DNA from: Floccularia luteovirens
Taxonomy: Eukaryota > Basidiomycota > Agaricomycetes > Agaricales > Squamanitaceae
NCBI GenBank assembly: GCA_009739215.1
Contig: VSJF01000002.1
Coordinates: 2,046,001 to 2,110,000 of the forward strand
Direction of reading: 5' to 3'
DNA: 64,000 nucleotides
Under the pieces are notes generated by a model that ran no database searches, was not told the DNA's origin, and saw only the letters and a program-made list of their open reading frames with translations. The position numbers and the translations under genes are program-made. Below, piece after piece: positions 24,684 to 34,811 of the stretch; the first letter of the stretch is position 1; every line of letters begins with the position of its first letter.

Positions 24684-26121
24684 ATGTCTCCCCAGCCGAA
24701 GGGCTCACAGCGCGAGGACCGTCCGACACTTCCTCCAATACGAGACTTATTTCGAGGTTAGTTCTGCTTTGTTTGTTAAAGTGACTTCTCATTAACATAG
24801 AACAGAGGAACTTTCTCGCTATCCGAATTCAGTAACAAACTCTCCTCCTATTACACTATCTCGTCTCCGAGTCAGCGATGAGGGCGATGAGAACGTGTCT
24901 CCTGAGCGCGATTCACTGTCAGGATCCTTGTCAAGACGAATGCACCGAGTATGTGTTGCCTCCCACATCTTTCTGCTATGGCGCTGATGTGGAACTGCAT
25001 AATAGCCGTCCTCGGGGCAAGCGTTTCTAACTTCAGGGTCCTATTTATATCGAGGCCCCGAATACCAAGAACCAGCTACACTACGCTCCCGCCGTGGTAG
25101 CGAGTATGATGGGAATCGAACCCTACCTACAATCATGCATTCACGCTCTTTTCCACCAGAACGCAGTAGGGTTGAAACATCACAGGAGCTCCATCGTAGT
25201 GCTTTGAACCATTGTTCCTTACCTTATTCTTCCATATCATTACAACAGCCTGCCTATGGTACGCACGAAGAACCACATCGGGCAACAGACCAAATACGAA
25301 GGAAATTTAGTCACTCCATAGAGCGAAGTCGTGGCTCCCAGGATGTTACATTTCCAAGTGAGGTGGTACTACAATTACTCCGCCGGATTGTCTGATCTCA
25401 TCCCCACGCTTATTTCTCAGGTACTGCTGCACATCCTTGGTCCCTGACTACAGGTGTAGGATCTGCTCGCTTAGAGGAGGCTGAACGCACTCCTATTGCT
25501 CGTTTTCTCGATGCACCAAAATTCACACCTGCTAATTTTAATCAACACAAAGATGAAGATAATGCTGGGCTTTCATCTAATAAATATGAATGTTCATTCT
25601 GTCGCAAGGGATTCAACCGTCCAAGTAGCCTTAAGGTGCTCCGACTAGAATTTCTACTGCAGAGAATTTTTTTGACATTCAAATACTCAGATTCATCTCA
25701 ATAGTCATACTGGAGCAAAACGTGAGTAATTCTTATTATTGAATACATTTGTGCTATTTAATAACCACTTCATCTCAAAGCATTCGTCTGTCCATTTAAT
25801 GGCTGTGGACGAAGCTTTAGTGTGCTTAGTAATATGCGCCGCCACTCTCGTGTTCATAATCAGGATATAAGCAAAGAAAAAGAATTGTCTAGTGATGAAG
25901 GGAGCATTATCCCGACTGCAGCACCGAGTTCGGTGCACACCCATATAGCGGATTCAAGTACCGATAGAGGAAACTATTCATCAAGGTGGCATCAACGTCG
26001 CGATAGCAGTGCTTCGATCTCCAGCACTAGCTCTAGACGTAGTCGTAGCACATCCCTGGTCACTGGTGAGAGTGATGATGCCTCTCGCCCGGAGAAGCGA
26101 CTACGTCATAACAAAAGATGA
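24684..26121 (+). CDS. C2H2 zinc-finger transcription factor, 384 aa
   Basis: Six exons fit: 24684-24756, 24806-24948, 25006-25357, 25421-25635, 25691-25721 (31 nt) and 25781-26121, giving 384 aa. About 215 disordered Ser/Arg/Glu-rich residues precede two fingers. Finger 1 is YECSFCRKGFNRPSSLKIHLNSH. Finger 2, starting FVCPFNGCGRSFSVLSNMRRH, has a long Cys spacer. The linker TGAKP is a variant of TGEKP. The tail is Ser/Arg-rich (SISSTSSRRSRSTS) and ends in a basic RLRHNKR that could serve nuclear import. The fingers are split over exons 4, 5 and 6. Finger spacing resembles fungal stress and development regulators, but no orthologue is assigned. It converges on the NDR kinase gene. Confidence 0.88.
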
Positions 26122-26548
26122 CCGCGCAGACTTGATATAAATTGTTTATATATAGGGTTTCAATCACGTAAGTTATTTTATTATTATGTTCCTTGTATCC
26201 TTTATCTTGTCCCGCGATTTTGTTATTATTTAGAACAGTAATGTATTTATTGCCAAGTTGTTACTCGCTGTGAGAGGATGTCCTCGAGTTTTTGGCATTG
26301 CGTCCAATGATGTCGTACAATGAGATGAACGCGTCAAGCATGAGGCCAGAGTATCAGTGCACACCTGAAAACGCAGGAGATCGACGAGCAGAAATACGAA
26401 AGCGCAGTGGGAGCAAATGCTTGCAGTGAGAGTTGCGTCATGAAAATATATTTTACAATAACGATTATTTAAAATAAAATTACATACAACGCCATGCACC
26501 TCAAGCAGTCCGTGATCATACGATCGATCGATCGTTGCGTCCAAACCA
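26122..26548. other. Intergenic, convergent 3' flanks
   Basis: A/T-rich 3' flanks of the C2H2 gene (+) and the NDR kinase (-). It includes a short CGATCGATCGATCG run at about 26521. No gene was seen. Confidence 0.4.
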
Positions 26549-29500
26549 CTACATCGAGATTGCACGTCCCTTGCCAATAATGCGTGCTGCTCCTCGTTCA
26601 GTGGGTCGTCCCCTAGTCATTTCTTCTGTAGTCCTATCGACAGGTCCGTCGAAAGCTTGGTCTATTCTCAGATATTCAATGACCCGTGGACTTCGGTGAG
26701 TAAATCCTGCAAAAGCCAACGCTTTGCGGACATCCATGATTTCAGCACCATGCACTCTGTCGCGCAATAACGGATCTCGAGTAGCGTCGGCAGGTGCACC
26801 ATTAGCAGGTGCCAGTGGCTGAAACAGGCGTTGAGCATCGTGGTCCGCATCATTACAGTATTGGATACATACCTCTGCCGGGATGTCGGAATCGAAATGT
26901 CTTGTGTCATCAGGGCTTTGCAAGTCTGGTTTGTAAGGAGCAGGATACCGGTGAATGTTCAGCCAATCAATGCCCTTGAACCATGGATGTGCCTATTCAA
27001 TGCTTCAGCTTGAATTTCAAATTGTAAGATTGTACGCATTGGTGTGAATTCACTTTGATGACTTCCGCACCATCCTCACTACTCGAATTAGACATAAGAA
27101 TGCTCCGTCGAGCTTGGACAACCAAGGAGTCCGGCCTTGCTGCTGATGCTGGGTGTTGAGATCCAAGACGGTCTTCTGGTTCGCACAGCAGTTGTTGCAT
27201 AAGGTTGACTCCTTCATGCGATACATGCGGCCGAGAGGGGAACCGCAGTGATTGTTTCCAGTTCAGTATTTTTTGCCGAGTAATGTGGCGCTATTTAAAA
27301 CAAATTGGGATCGGTAAGAGGTGTAGCGTTAGCCAGGAGAAATTTCGAACGCACAGAATTGCTGACAAACGGTGGGAAACTAGGCAAGCTTCAGAAAACA
27401 GGCGACCGAAAACTTGGGAAGTACAAACCCATAGAGGCACTCAAACATGATCACCCCAAGACTCCACCAGTCGCAGGAGTATGAATACCCATGCCCTCGG
27501 ATAACTTCAGGAGACACTGGAGCGAAATAAGTTTCAAACTGGAGTATAAGTTCAGGGAACGTACTATAAGAGTTTGTTCCACATCTGGCAATTGTCAAGT
27601 GTTCGTTATTAGTGTACCTCTTTCAAAACTTGGAACTTACACCGAATAGGCTAACTGAAACATAGATCAGTCATGAAGAGTGTGTTGTGTGTAATGACCT
27701 GTACCTTTCTTCGGTTCTTCTCCCGCCATGTGAAAATTCCTCCTTGTCCGTCTCCCCCTCCCATCAACATTTCAACTTGTTTGGGGTCCATGCGTTTGGT
27801 TTTCCTTCCGTCAGCTATGCCGTTGCTGTCCCCGAGATCTATTCCGTGCTTGTGCAACAGCTGCAAGCGCTGGTGCTCGTAGTCTAATCAGATATGTGAG
27901 GACATGATAAGCTGGATGTGGATATTTGCTGACAGGAAGTGTCATGAGCCCAATGGAGATCAGTCCTAGTATTGAAAATCACGATCAGCAAAATCGACCT
28001 TGTACTTTTCAATGCTCTTACGCCAGGCCGAAGTCACTCAGTTTAATGTGGCCTTCAGGGTCAAACAAAAAATTCTGACAAGAAGCTATTATGTCATGAG
28101 AAAAGCGATAGAAGGGTCACGTACGTCTGGTTTTATATCGCGATGGATGAATCCATGCTTATGACAAGATTCGATTGCTAGAATCATCTGGATGTCATCA
28201 AGAAAAATTTTCAGGGAAAAGAAGTGTTTTTGCACGCACCTCAGCGACGTAGAAGCGCGTGAAATCTTCTTCAAATACATCTCTTTCAATCAAAAGATTG
28301 AGAAGATCCCCACCACCCATATATTCAAGAACCTATAAAAATGTCGAATGGAAATGAAATCGATATGAAGAATATCCCACAGGGTTTTACGATGCGATGT
28401 TGGATTACTTACCAGATAGAGATGGTCACGGTCTTGAAAGCTATAGTATAATCTTACAATCCACTCGGCCCCACCCGGAGTATTTACAAGAGAAGCTGAT
28501 TTGAGAATATCACGCTCAGCACGGACATGACCCTCCTGTCCCTTACGCAGCATATCCGTCTTCCTCAACTGTGGCATGCTATAAGTTACCCTTGAAAATT
28601 TTATGGTCACGTCAACACCCTGACCTGTTTCATAGCATACAAAGAACCACTAGATTTCTCTTTGACCAGGGAGACGACACCAAAAGCTCCTGTTCAAGTA
28701 ATAAGAACGTGTCAAACATGAATTTAGGGCATTCAGACCATGTCCAATTGTTTTGAGCCTGATGAATGCACTGGCGTCAATCTTTCGTCTTCGGTCCCTC
28801 AAATAATCAGTTTCATTTTGTCGCCATTGTGTCCGCAATATTTCCTTTTGCGGTTCCTGAAGTCGCATTTCTGCCATATCTTTTTCCATAGCCAGTCTTC
28901 TTTGTTCTCTAGACGGAGTATGCCGAAGTAGGGGAAAATATAAGTTTTCAAAATATATCCTTGCAGAGACAGCCTTCTCTAAAGTTGCTAACGAGGGAAT
29001 GATCGTTCTTGCCACCGGAGTTTGTGGCAACTCCATAATCTGTGGTAGGGCGCTGCGTCCGACACGATTGATCTCTTGGTGTTCAGCGTGTGCATGGCCG
29101 ACATCCCATTGTAAAGTGGAGTTCCCAAGGCGGCCTGGAAGACCGTCGGTGGTTATGGGAGTAACTGGTAGATTTTCCCTGGCAGCCGTTGTTATAGTTG
29201 AAGAAGTAGTAGTGCTTATACCATTGACCACACGGAGTTGAGCATCGTCCGCATCATACTGATTATGGGGCGGTTTCAGTGCTCCAACAACCTCATTAAC
29301 AGCCCATGCTTGCATATCCTGACGAACTTTGTTCTTGATTGGGTTTGCCCAGCGTGGGTCTTTTCGCGTGTTAGATGACAGGGTAGCCATGAGTCGAATG
29401 CAAACAAACTAACCTCCAAGCTTGCCCAAGCCATCAGGACCCCATCGAGTCAGTAATGCTTCGAGCTGCCCAGCATCAGAAGCATGAACGAGATGTCTGA

Positions 29501-29938
29501 TGGGTCGTTACATTATCTCTATGTAAAGCGTGTTGAAATCTAACGCACACAAAGCCGGTCGGTTTGGAAACCATTTCTTTGCTGACTCTACGACCCTTTT
29601 TGGGCATCGCTTTAATTCCTGGAGAAGGAATTTGGTCTTCATATCTGGGGCCAGCTATTATCGGTTCAGACACAGGGGGAGAACCCCAGATCAAACGGGA
29701 TGGAGAAGGAGTTGGAATCATCGACAGCAAGTCAAAGAATCCTTTATGTAGCAAAGTTCCTACTGGGACAGTGGTAATGACAGGTTCATCGTACATGTCT
29801 GGAGCGATAGGAGTAGTAGGGTATGGATACGGGTACTGGATATGGAGAATAGTATGGATTGGTAGGAGAATAGAAATCTGGAGGCCTTACAGGTTGATGG
29901 GGTGGACGGGGCAAAGGTCTGGGAGTTGGAGAAGGCAT
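26549..29938 (-). CDS. NDR-family AGC protein kinase (Cbk1/Orb6/Cot1-like), 817 aa
   Basis: Eighteen exons fit: 29938-29891, 29835-29549, 29496-29414, 29359-28739, 28689-28625, 28568-28413, 28332-28240, 28187-28125, 28074-28022, 27965-27934, 27883-27705, 27654-27641 (14 nt), 27584-27565 (20 nt), 27516-27429, 27379-27355, 27290-27054, 26992-26873 and 26818-26549. A Pro/Tyr-rich N-terminus is followed by an N-terminal helical segment (SARIYFENLYFPLL) where NDR kinases bind Mob. The kinase domain has GHGAFGVVSLV, YAMKQ, HRDIKPDN, SDFGLATDLHW and an insert before the activation segment ending TWREKNRRK. The APE region reads CGTNSYMSPEV, where NDR kinases usually have [29 protein letters not shown] follows. 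The C-terminal FAGFTHRSP may be a hydrophobic-motif variant. NDR kinases act with Mob proteins in cell polarity and septation. The subtype is not certain. Confidence 0.92.
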
Positions 29939-31117
29939 TGAGGTCGATGGGGTGCACGGACCCTAAAGCAAGACATAGAAGGAGATAAATGATAAGAGCT
30001 CAATCAGTGAATCAGTTGAACCTTAAACTAGCGCTGTTAGCCAGCCACGTGCAAGGGTTATCATCCCCTCAGCTGCAGTTTATCACTATAACTAGCACTA
30101 TTGTTTTCGAAGGTAAGTAAGATACCAAATGCTGGGATCATCATTAGATCAGCCCTCACCATCTGTTAAGATTATCTGCAACCGTACGTACAGCTTTGAC
30201 CTCGTGGACAAGGCATGTCTAGCGTCACTCAAATAAACGGACGAAAAAGCCGTTAATACTAGTTGAAGAGACGAGCCAGGACAGAAAACCAGAATAAAAT
30301 ATAACATAACTTTACTGTGACGATGACAAGTCTAATGCTGGCCATGGACGATTTTAAGAAATATTAAAAATTTTCTGCCGAATTCGAAACGAGCCTCGAT
30401 CACCCGGTTTCCATCTTTGGCCCAACTTTCTTCACCAACGCTAATGGACATGTGAGGGTCATACTACCCAAGCCTAGATTCTTGGGCAGTCGGAACTGTC
30501 TTTCTACTAACACATATAACGATAGGTTCGGTGAGAAGATTATTCCCTCGTTAACTGGGTAAACACCATAGTGAGAGGGAATTGATCGATAGCAGGTCAA
30601 ACACGAGGCATTCATAACTCGAAAATTAATGAAACGACATGAACGCGTGCTGAGAACTTGACGCAGCGGTCTATAATTTCCAGTCCCGGCTGAATGGCTC
30701 ATCTTGGTTATATCGTCCGTGAACCTTGGCCGGAAAAGAGACAGTCTTGCGTCAAACAACAACACATTACCTTTGTTTACTTCCAACCCACACTCTCCCT
30801 CTACCACTCAGATTGCCTCGCAGCGTTCAACTGCTCACAGTAGTTTACTATCCTGCTCTAAGACTGGCTCGTGTTCCATCGACACCCCTGGTATACCAAC
30901 CTCCACCCTACCGCATTGCAAGCTTCGCTTTTACATGTCGTCCTCATTGCGTTTGACACTACAGACCGTTTGATCTTGTCGTTCTGCTGCCGAAGGAGTG
31001 CGGTGCACGCACACAGCTCGCCCCGTGTTCTTTGATATTTAATCAACCAATCCCAATCTCCCCCATTAATATTTCCTTTCTCTTCTCTCTCTTCCTATTA
31101 CTATCTCTACCCTTAAT
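29939..31117. promoter_or_regulatory. 1.2-kb divergent promoter region
   Basis: This separates the NDR kinase (-) from the homeodomain gene (+). A palindromic CACGTG E-box lies at about 30046-30051. A long pyrimidine-rich tract (about 31050-31115) immediately precedes the homeodomain start, as is common in highly transcribed fungal genes. A minus-strand open frame at 30400-30807 (about 135 codons) has no recognisable domain and is not called. Confidence 0.45.
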
Positions 31118-32485
31118 ATGTCGAGTTCCAGCAAGGATCGTTACTTTCACTCTAGTAGTATGGGGAAGTCGCGTAGAAGCTCCCCAGGAGAGCCCCAAAG
31201 CAGTGTCTTTTTTCAGACGGGACAGGGTGGGCGAACAGTGCTCCCTCCTCTTTCTTCAGCTTTTCCAACCTCACGTTTTCCAGGTCTGTTATTCATGTAG
31301 TGTTTAAACTCGCAACACTCAATTTGCTACTTTGACGTGTATAGTGCCCGCAACTTATTCTAACCAATACACACAGCCGCGCTCTTCTCCAGGCAGGTAT
31401 GATATCAACGCGCAAGCCTTTTATAATCAACAGTGGCCCAGTGGAAATTGTAAGGCTGCTTCATTCATATTCGACATCCCCTTCTGAGAACATATCGTGC
31501 TCATTCGGTAATAGCTCCTCAACTAACGCCTTCATTCCCGAACTATGAAACACACGAGCGGTATATGACACAATCATCTTATGCTACCTATCCTTCCAGA
31601 TCTTCGCCCCAACCTCATAGCAATCAATCGGACTCGAGAAGGTTGCCGCCGCTTTCCACTACCCCCAACCCTAGTGGTGAGAGATGGCATCAGCCGTCGT
31701 CCTATAGCATGCATTCTACCCCCAGTTATCCCGGCAATCCTGGTATTCGCTCACCTACAGCTTCTTACCCCTCGGCTTATGTAGCATACTCAACATCGGC
31801 ACAAGGCAATTCCTATGGTTATCATATGCCTCCTCAAGATCACATGCAAGCAATGCACTCCAATAATCACGCTGCGATGTTCGATGAGATCGATGTTCCT
31901 CATCAAGAACATCGCTCTTCTTCACCCTACAGTCGTAGTTCATCCCAGGTCTCGCCCCCAAATTATAATACACCCCCGCCTGTCTCACCAACCTCCCCTG
32001 AAGAACCCACCATAAAGAAAAAGCGTAGACGTGCAGACCCAGGACAACTCAAGGTATTGAACGAAACATACAGTCGCACGGCTTTCCCATCGACTGAGGA
32101 ACGACTGGCCCTTGCCAAAGCATTAGATATGTCCGCAAGGAGCGTTCAGATTTGGTGCGCAACAGAATTTAATTCTTCACGAGCTTGCTAATTGTTGAGC
32201 AGGTTCCAAAATAAAAGACAATCTATGCGGCAGACAAACCGCCAGTCTTCCAGTGGTGCAGGTTCCACTACACACCAACCTTTCTCGCTCACAAACCAGA
32301 CGGAGTTGATGGAAGAGTCTTTACATTCTTCTGGCTACAGCGGGAATTCCTTGCAAGTACCGGAAACGTCATACATGCAACCAGAGCAGAGGGCTCTTAC
32401 ACCGCTGTCTTCGTCGGGACATAGGCGAATGCGTATGCCGGAAGATCCTGTCGTTGATCCCCGCAAGTGGACACGCGAATACTGA
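31118..32485 (+). CDS. Homeodomain transcription factor, 397 aa
   Basis: Four exons fit: 31118-31283, 31345-31449, 31515-32154 and 32203-32485. The homeodomain lies near residues 255-315. It has a basic arm KKKRRRADPGQLKVLNETY, helix 2 STEERLALAKALDM and recognition helix SARSVQIWFQNKRQSMR with the diagnostic W-F-x-N-x-R. The intron falls inside the Trp codon of the recognition helix. The flanks are Ser/Tyr/Pro/Gln-rich and probably disordered. A typical 60-residue homeodomain rather than a TALE one, and the absence of a partner HD gene, argue against a mating-type HD1/HD2 locus. It resembles fungal Hoy1/Pah1/Yox1-type regulators linked to morphogenesis or cell cycle. It is nuclear, with unknown targets. 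Confidence 0.92.
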
Positions 32486-33229
32486 GAAGGCCTAAGGTTC
32501 TCCTTGGACACCATCGATATGGTTACACCCGCTCGTTAGTTCTTTATCTTGGCCTTTTTATTATGTGTAGAAACGTCCTTCATTTATTTCCTACAGCATG
32601 TTTTATCTTTAATTCTGAGTATTTAATATTAGTTTACCGAACAACCCTTCTTCAAAACCTATTTCATAATGTTGCTGGACAAATAATCTATTCCCTTGCC
32701 TCGATTTACTTTTACTATGTATCGCTATCCAGCTTCATCTTTAATAATACTTGCCATCTATTTTTTTCACAGACAGCGGCTGTAGCGAACTGTTAAACTA
32801 TTGAATCCCTAATAGATTATATCAAGGTCCGGCTCACGTCGAAAAATGTGACTGTCAGGTGTATAGAACGTAAGATCCATCGTGACCGAAGCTTGGAGCA
32901 TAAAAGAAGAAGGCGAGAGGATTAACAGTTCCAATTGGAAGAAGTTGATGTCATCAGAATTACATACAATCAACTCTGGTTCTGCACCACGGAGACCCAC
33001 GGTCGATTAGATCGATAGATAAGTAGAACTGGTGGGTACATGTCATTGAGCTACCGTAAATTCCAGGGACACCGAAACCCCCACCATCTCCACCATTAAT
33101 ATAATAATAAAACCGTCAGGTTGGCCAGCAATGCATTAAATAGTAACTCGCTTCTGTAAACTATTCGGGGGTAGTGAGAACCTGAATCAGTGCCTCCTCA
33201 TCAGTCTTCTTGCAGCAAGGCGACAATGA
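32486..33229. other. Intergenic, convergent 3' flanks
   Basis: T-rich 3' flank of the homeodomain gene and 3' flank of the LPMO gene. No further gene was seen. Confidence 0.4.
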
Positions 33230-34531
33230 TTAGAAGGTGTTCTTGAGGCTGTACTTGGTGGCAGGCTGTTCTGTTCGGTGGTTGTAGATGACGGTGCGAA
33301 GCATAGTCGTTGACGGAGGGGTAGTTCCAATGTTCCCACTACCATCAAAGTTGACAGGAGTTGGACCAGGAATAGTGAAAGTCCCAAAATCTGTGTCAAT
33401 ATTTGGGAATGTTACGTCCCCATACAATTCCTGCATAGAAACGAGATCCTTGTCAGAAGGTTGTCCAGTTCCTGTGCCGCTAACGTTGATTTGGCTATAA
33501 GGTTTAATTTGTCATTTTTACTTGATTTAGAAAGGTTATACTGCACTAACGAGCAACTAGGATAAAATTGCGGTGTTCCATACGAATGGAGAGCCACGCT
33601 GTGCAAAAGGACGGTCAGCTCAAAATTCTGCAGAACATGCCATGTTTTTACATTTCGTGGCGCATGAGCTGATCATCATAAAAATTATATATAATCAGTG
33701 TTTGCGAAGAAGTCAATGTTCATGTGACTCACGTATTGTCCCGGTGAAAGTTTAGCAGGGATCACAGAAACCCATGAATTATTACCTGTGAGATATGATC
33801 AGATTTAATTCGAGAGTCATTAAATGGAAGCTATCTACTGGCTCTGAGCTTATCAGAAGCCCATAATTTTTCGGTGGTGTCGTAACCGCCAGCGTCGATT
33901 TTAAACCACTTAGCATTATTGGCTGAGAACGTACTACAGTCGCCGTTGCATGTAGTCATGTACGTGGAAACAGGACCCTTGTGATCTGCGGCACATTAAT
34001 ACCTGTTACTAGGGAATTTCAAAATTAATTGACTTACCACCAAGCCACTGAATCGACAGGGAAATGTGATTGTGGGTGAGTTGAGTGTGTTGACGGGACT
34101 ATGTATGGTGCTCACATAACCCCATTGAAAAATGACCTGGGAACCAGCAGGAGCGTTTGCAATGGCAGACGTCCCATCATTTCCGCCGTGGTGGCACGCA
34201 AGATCTGGGTCATTAGCAGCAACTGGCAGAAAACAACACGTAATTCGGATGAACGAGAGCACATATATATATATAATGTAAGCATACCAAACCCATCGCT
34301 CATAACCTTACGAACAATAGCGAGGTGGTGGAGATGTATACCTAACATAGAAGATGAGAAACCGCACGGCTACTAATCGAGTCAAATGCCTGACGGGTCG
34401 GAAAATGGGTTCCAGCCAGGGTAGGATATGTTATCAACCACCACGCTATGAACGTAGCCGTGACCAGCAGCTTTGCCCAACAGACAGCAAAAAAGATACG
34501 AGATAATCAAATAGGAAAGAGCAAGATGCAT
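33230..34531 (-). pseudogene. AA9 lytic polysaccharide monooxygenase with a one-base frame break in exon 2
   Basis: Nine exons fit: 34531-34395, 34341-34288, 34222-34116, 34047-34038 (10 nt), 33985-33839, 33785-33733, 33668-33652 (17 nt), 33598-33551 and 33494-33230. Their summed length is one base more than a multiple of three. A 23-residue signal peptide ends before HGYVHS, so the mature protein starts with the His that forms the copper histidine brace. The second brace His is in LACHHGGND. WLGGDHKGPVSTYMTTC and LMRHEIVALHSYG match the AA9 core, including the conserved axial-side region. No CBM1 is present. AA9 enzymes cleave cellulose or xyloglucan oxidatively outside the cell. In exon 2 the frame reads YTSPPPR, then must skip one base (about 34319) to read IVRKVMSDGF. 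All other splice phases are clean, so this may be a young pseudogene or a sequence error. Confidence 0.85.
34263..34275. repeat. Short AT dinucleotide run inside an LPMO intron
   Basis: An (AT)n tract of about 13 bases lies in the intron between LPMO exons 2 and 3. It is simple sequence with no implied function. Confidence 0.7.
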
Positions 34532-34811
34532 TGGAAGTCTACAAGAGCATTGATAGGAGAGTCTGATGCTTAAGAATGTAAAGTCAGCCTGCATCCACGA
34601 GGCAAAAGTATGTTGCTGGAGTGCACGAGGTTCAAACATGATACATAAGAGTGTAGGTTAAATGAACCGCTGATGTAGTGATTATAGAGTATAAAGTGGA
34701 AAACATAGACATTAACAAGAAAGAAAAGAGAGAGGAACTTATTTGTGGCGTCGGGCAAATAAGCTGAGCGTAAAAGTCAATCGACTCGCCAGATCTTCGA
34801 TCTATAAATAT

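Noticed and set aside
25106..25122. GGGAATCGAACCC, a perfect T-arm-like sequence for a minus-strand tRNA
   Set aside because: No D-arm, anticodon arm or matching acceptor stem lies around it, and it falls inside a coding exon of the C2H2 gene with intact phase.
30400..30807. 135-codon minus-strand open frame in the NDR/homeodomain promoter
   Set aside because: It has no recognisable domain, no start context and no supporting introns. It was kept as noncoding.
31118..32485. Mating-type HD1/HD2 locus
   Set aside because: There is a single typical homeodomain gene with no divergent HD partner, no MIP gene and no beta-fg gene nearby. The protein layout fits a general regulator.
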